Shown piece by piece: positions 41,166 through 42,707 of a stretch of 42,707 nt of DNA. Below the pieces are notes generated by a model. It saw nothing but the letters and a program-made list of their open reading frames with translations, did no database searches and was not told the origin of the DNA. A program made the translations under genes and the position numbers. How positions within the stretch are numbered: position 1 is the stretch's first letter; each line of letters opens with the position of its first letter. The DNA lies in the NCBI RefSeq assembly GCF_001435895.1, contig NZ_AZFZ01000021.1, positions 1-42,707 of the forward strand. The letters run 5' to 3'. The DNA is from Lentilactobacillus parafarraginis DSM 18390 = JCM 14109 (GTDB lineage Bacteria; Bacillota; Bacilli; Lactobacillales; Lactobacillaceae).

Positions 41166-41717
41166 ATGACAACAGCAACGCCAGAAAAATTATTCGCAGC
41201 AGAAGTTAAGCAAGCCGATATCGATCACCACACACCAACAGCTGGGGCCATGACCGGCCACATTGTCTCAAACTTGGTAGTCCTAGCAGATAAACTGCAG
41301 CAGGCTAAGTGGTACGTGAAGGGCATAAACGCCATTAGTTTGAAGCGTTACTTTGGCGACTTGCTAACCAAAGCCCAGCAGCAGCGGGATGCTTTGGGAC
41401 AGGTCTTAGTGGATGAGAACCTGATCACGCCGTCGACGCAAAAAGAGTTTGGCGAATACGCAATGCTCCAGGAAAACGGCCAGAATAAGTACGAAGACGC
41501 TGAATGGCTGATTAATGATTTCGCGCACGATTACGACACGGACAATATGTTCGTGACCCGGGCAATCAAGTTGGCCGAAAAGGAAGACCGACCAGTGTTG
41601 GCCACCTACCTGACGACTTTGCTTGCCAGTAACAACCATGAAATCGCCACCCTCCAGGGACTTCTCGGCAAGACGCCGCGGGAAGGACTGGATGAAGATG
41701 AGGACGAGGATGACTAA
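41166..41717 (+). CDS. Dps/ferritin-like protein with a degenerate ferroxidase site and acidic tail
   Basis: A 183-residue four-helix protein. The segment KWYVKG (48-53) followed by a helix matches the HWY-x-x-G region of Dps, and LLGKTP near the end matches the Dps C-terminus LGKxP. Aligned without gaps to Listeria innocua Dps (sequence from memory), the ferroxidase ligands His31, His43, Asp47, Asp58 and Glu62 become Lys48, Lys60, Gly64, Asp75 and Gln79, so four of five are lost and iron oxidation in the usual site is unlikely. The protein ends in an acidic tail (DEDEDEDD). GGGGTGG precedes the ATG. It is the third gene of the metal cassette; metal buffering or a structural role is possible, function unknown. 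Confidence 0.75.
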   Translation: MTTATPEKLFAAEVKQADIDHHTPTAGAMTGHIVSNLVVLADKLQQAKWYVKGINAISLKRYFGDLLTKAQQQRDALGQVLVDENLITPSTQKEFGEYAMLQENGQNKYEDAEWLINDFAHDYDTDNMFVTRAIKLAEKEDRPVLATYLTTLLASNNHEIATLQGLLGKTPREGLDEDEDEDD

Positions 41718-41758
41718 GATTTTTCTAAGGATAACTGAATCTCTGTAAGCGGAAAATT

Positions 41759-41811
41759 AAAGCAAGTTTCATGATCACTATGCTAACGATCATGAGGCTT
41801 GCTTTATGTTT
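41759..41811 (+). terminator. Terminator of the metal ATPase cassette
   Basis: AAAGCAAG and CATGATC arms pair with GATCATG and CTTGCTTT around a short loop, then ATGTTTTTATT. Confidence 0.88.
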
Positions 41812-41847
41812 TTATTGACTGTTTGAAATGGAAACGATGGCATTAAC

Positions 41848-41896
41848 AAATAAGGATAATTGACAACCCTAGGTGGATTGCCAATTATCCTTATTT
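41848..41896. terminator. Terminator of the aldo-keto reductase gene (bidirectional shape)
   Basis: Perfect 15-base arms AAATAAGGATAATTG (41848-41862) and complement (41882-41896), 19-base loop, T-rich on the minus side. Confidence 0.82.
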
Positions 41897-41910
41897 TGAT
41901 AGATCTTAAA

Positions 41911-42707
41911 CTACCACAAATATTCAACCGGATTCTTAATGTACTTATCGTAAACATCGCGAACAATATCCAGTTGTTCATCAGTTAATGCTGGCAAGTC
42001 GGCAGCCGTGGTGTTGCGATCGATTTGGGTTGGGTTGCTGGCACCGGGGATGACGGCAGAAACGGCGTCGTACATGAGGATGAAGCGCAGCGCCATGGCG
42101 GCGAGGTTATCGGTGCCCAAGCGGCGTTTGAGTTCATCAGCCGCCTTAACGCCGGTTAAATAATCCACTCCGGAGAAGGTTTCACCCTTATCGAAGAGCT
42201 GACCATTTCGGTTGGTTGTCCGGTGATCTTCCGGCGCAAATTTGGTGTCCTTGGTGTACTTACCGGTCAACAGACCACTTGCTAGCGGTACCCGGGCCAA
42301 AATGCCAACGTTGGCATGCTTTGCCAGGTTGAAAAAGAGATCGGCAGGGCGTAGCCGGAACATATTGAAGATAATCTCAACGGCAGAAATGTCGTATGAG
42401 AGGGCCTTGATGCCTTCTTCAACTCGTTCAACGCTGACACCATAGTTTTTAATTTTACCTTCCTTTTTGAGTTTATCCATTGTAAAGAAGGTTTCGGGCA
42501 TGTAGTAGGTTGGCATCGGCGGGCAGTGCAGCAGCACCATGTCCAAAGCATCAACCTGCATGTTCTTAAGCGATTCTTCAACGTAGCGGGTCAGATTGGC
42601 AGGATTGAAGTGTTCAATGGAGAGAGGTTCTTCTTTCCGACCGATCTTAGTGGTGAAATGAACGTCGGGATGGGATCTAAGAAACTGTTTGAGATCTAAA
42701 TTGAGTT
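41911..42707 (-). CDS. Aldo/keto reductase, 5' end outside the window
   Basis: NADPH-dependent aldo/keto reductase of the YhdN/Tas-like type. The frame stays open to the window edge, adding a region upstream of the first internal ATG (42561) that reads DVHFTTKIGRK, the second-strand Lys motif of the family, so the gene is longer than the 265 residues visible here. Other landmarks are VDALDMVLLHCPP (catalytic His strand), KIKNYGVSVERVE, ILARVPLASGLLTGKYTKDT and AVSAVIPGASNPTQIDRN (the NADP-phosphate binding loop). It probably reduces small aldehydes or ketones in the cytosol. The N-terminal catalytic Asp and Tyr lie outside the window and could not be checked. Confidence 0.85.
   Translation of the reverse strand, partial: LNLDLKQFLRSHPDVHFTTKIGRKEEPLSIEHFNPANLTRYVEESLKNMQVDALDMVLLHCPPMPTYYMPETFFTMDKLKKEGKIKNYGVSVERVEEGIKALSYDISAVEIIFNMFRLRPADLFFNLAKHANVGILARVPLASGLLTGKYTKDTKFAPEDHRTTNRNGQLFDKGETFSGVDYLTGVKAADELKRRLGTDNLAAMALRFILMYDAVSAVIPGASNPTQIDRNTTAADLPALTDEQLDIVRDVYDKYIKNPVEYLW

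Noticed and set aside
41829-41842. cre-like TGGAAACGATGGCA
   Set aside because: It lies between two convergent genes, away from any promoter, so a regulatory role is unlikely.
1-42707. Insertion sequences, prophage genes, CRISPR arrays, tRNA or rRNA genes
   Set aside because: None could be recognised; no transposase motifs, regular repeat-spacer pattern or RNA gene signatures were seen.

Overview
The window reads as a low-to-mid GC Gram-positive chromosome segment from a heterofermentative lactobacillus, most likely Lentilactobacillus or a close relative. The clearest pointer is a 252-residue R-specific alcohol dehydrogenase (9268-10026) that resembles, from memory, the enzymes of L. kefiri and L. 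brevis. Strong AGGAGG ribosome-binding sites, T-box leaders, GlnR boxes, cre sites and Rho-independent terminators fit this. I see no rRNA, tRNA, insertion sequence, prophage or CRISPR array.

Layout. 1-2570 (minus): an XRE/TPR regulator, then an SRPBCC protein, a quinone-oxidoreductase-like protein and a 49-residue membrane peptide. 3179-8990 (minus): methionine and activated-methyl metabolism, with metF, metE, luxS and a short MetE-core protein; the last two each sit behind a T-box leader. 9192-10862 (plus): the alcohol dehydrogenase behind a cre site, then a pentapeptide-repeat protein. 11275-16304 (plus): aconitase, citrate synthase and isocitrate dehydrogenase, an oxidative route to 2-oxoglutarate. 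16568-20047 (plus): a hexuronate operon (GPH transporter, unknown 123-residue protein, uronate isomerase) with a cre site and a large inverted-repeat operator. 20228-23231 (minus): a cysteine operon (mccA/cysK, mccB/cgl, cysE) preceded by a cysteine-rich leader peptide and a terminator. 23448-24946: a second XRE/TPR regulator and a CHRD-like protein with an EF-hand-type loop. 25107-29211: a heterodimeric ABC exporter with a MarR regulator and two identical palindromic operators. 29462-33079: mntH, usp and an MFS exporter. 33244-34812: a succinate-semialdehyde-type dehydrogenase with a structured leader. 35038-38810 (minus): lipid kinase, Nudix hydrolase, ammonium transporter with two GlnR boxes, and an NAD(P)-binding protein. 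38902-41717 (plus): a P1B-type ATPase, a CxxC metallochaperone and a Dps-fold protein, under a promoter carrying a perfect FNR-type box. 41911-window end (minus): an aldo-keto reductase cut by the window edge.

How the genes work together. LuxS makes homocysteine; MetE/MetF convert it to methionine, and MccA/MccB/CysE can convert it to cysteine. RNA-level control recurs in these sulfur genes: T-boxes for the methionine genes and what looks like ribosome-mediated attenuation for cysteine. Citrate synthase, aconitase, isocitrate dehydrogenase and the GlnR-controlled ammonium transporter together supply the carbon and nitrogen for glutamate.

Most worth a second look: the Cys-rich leader peptide (23098-23172); and the ATPase, metallochaperone and Dps-like cassette (38902-41717), in which the ATPase has an atypical CPG membrane motif and the Dps-like protein has lost four of the five ferroxidase ligands.
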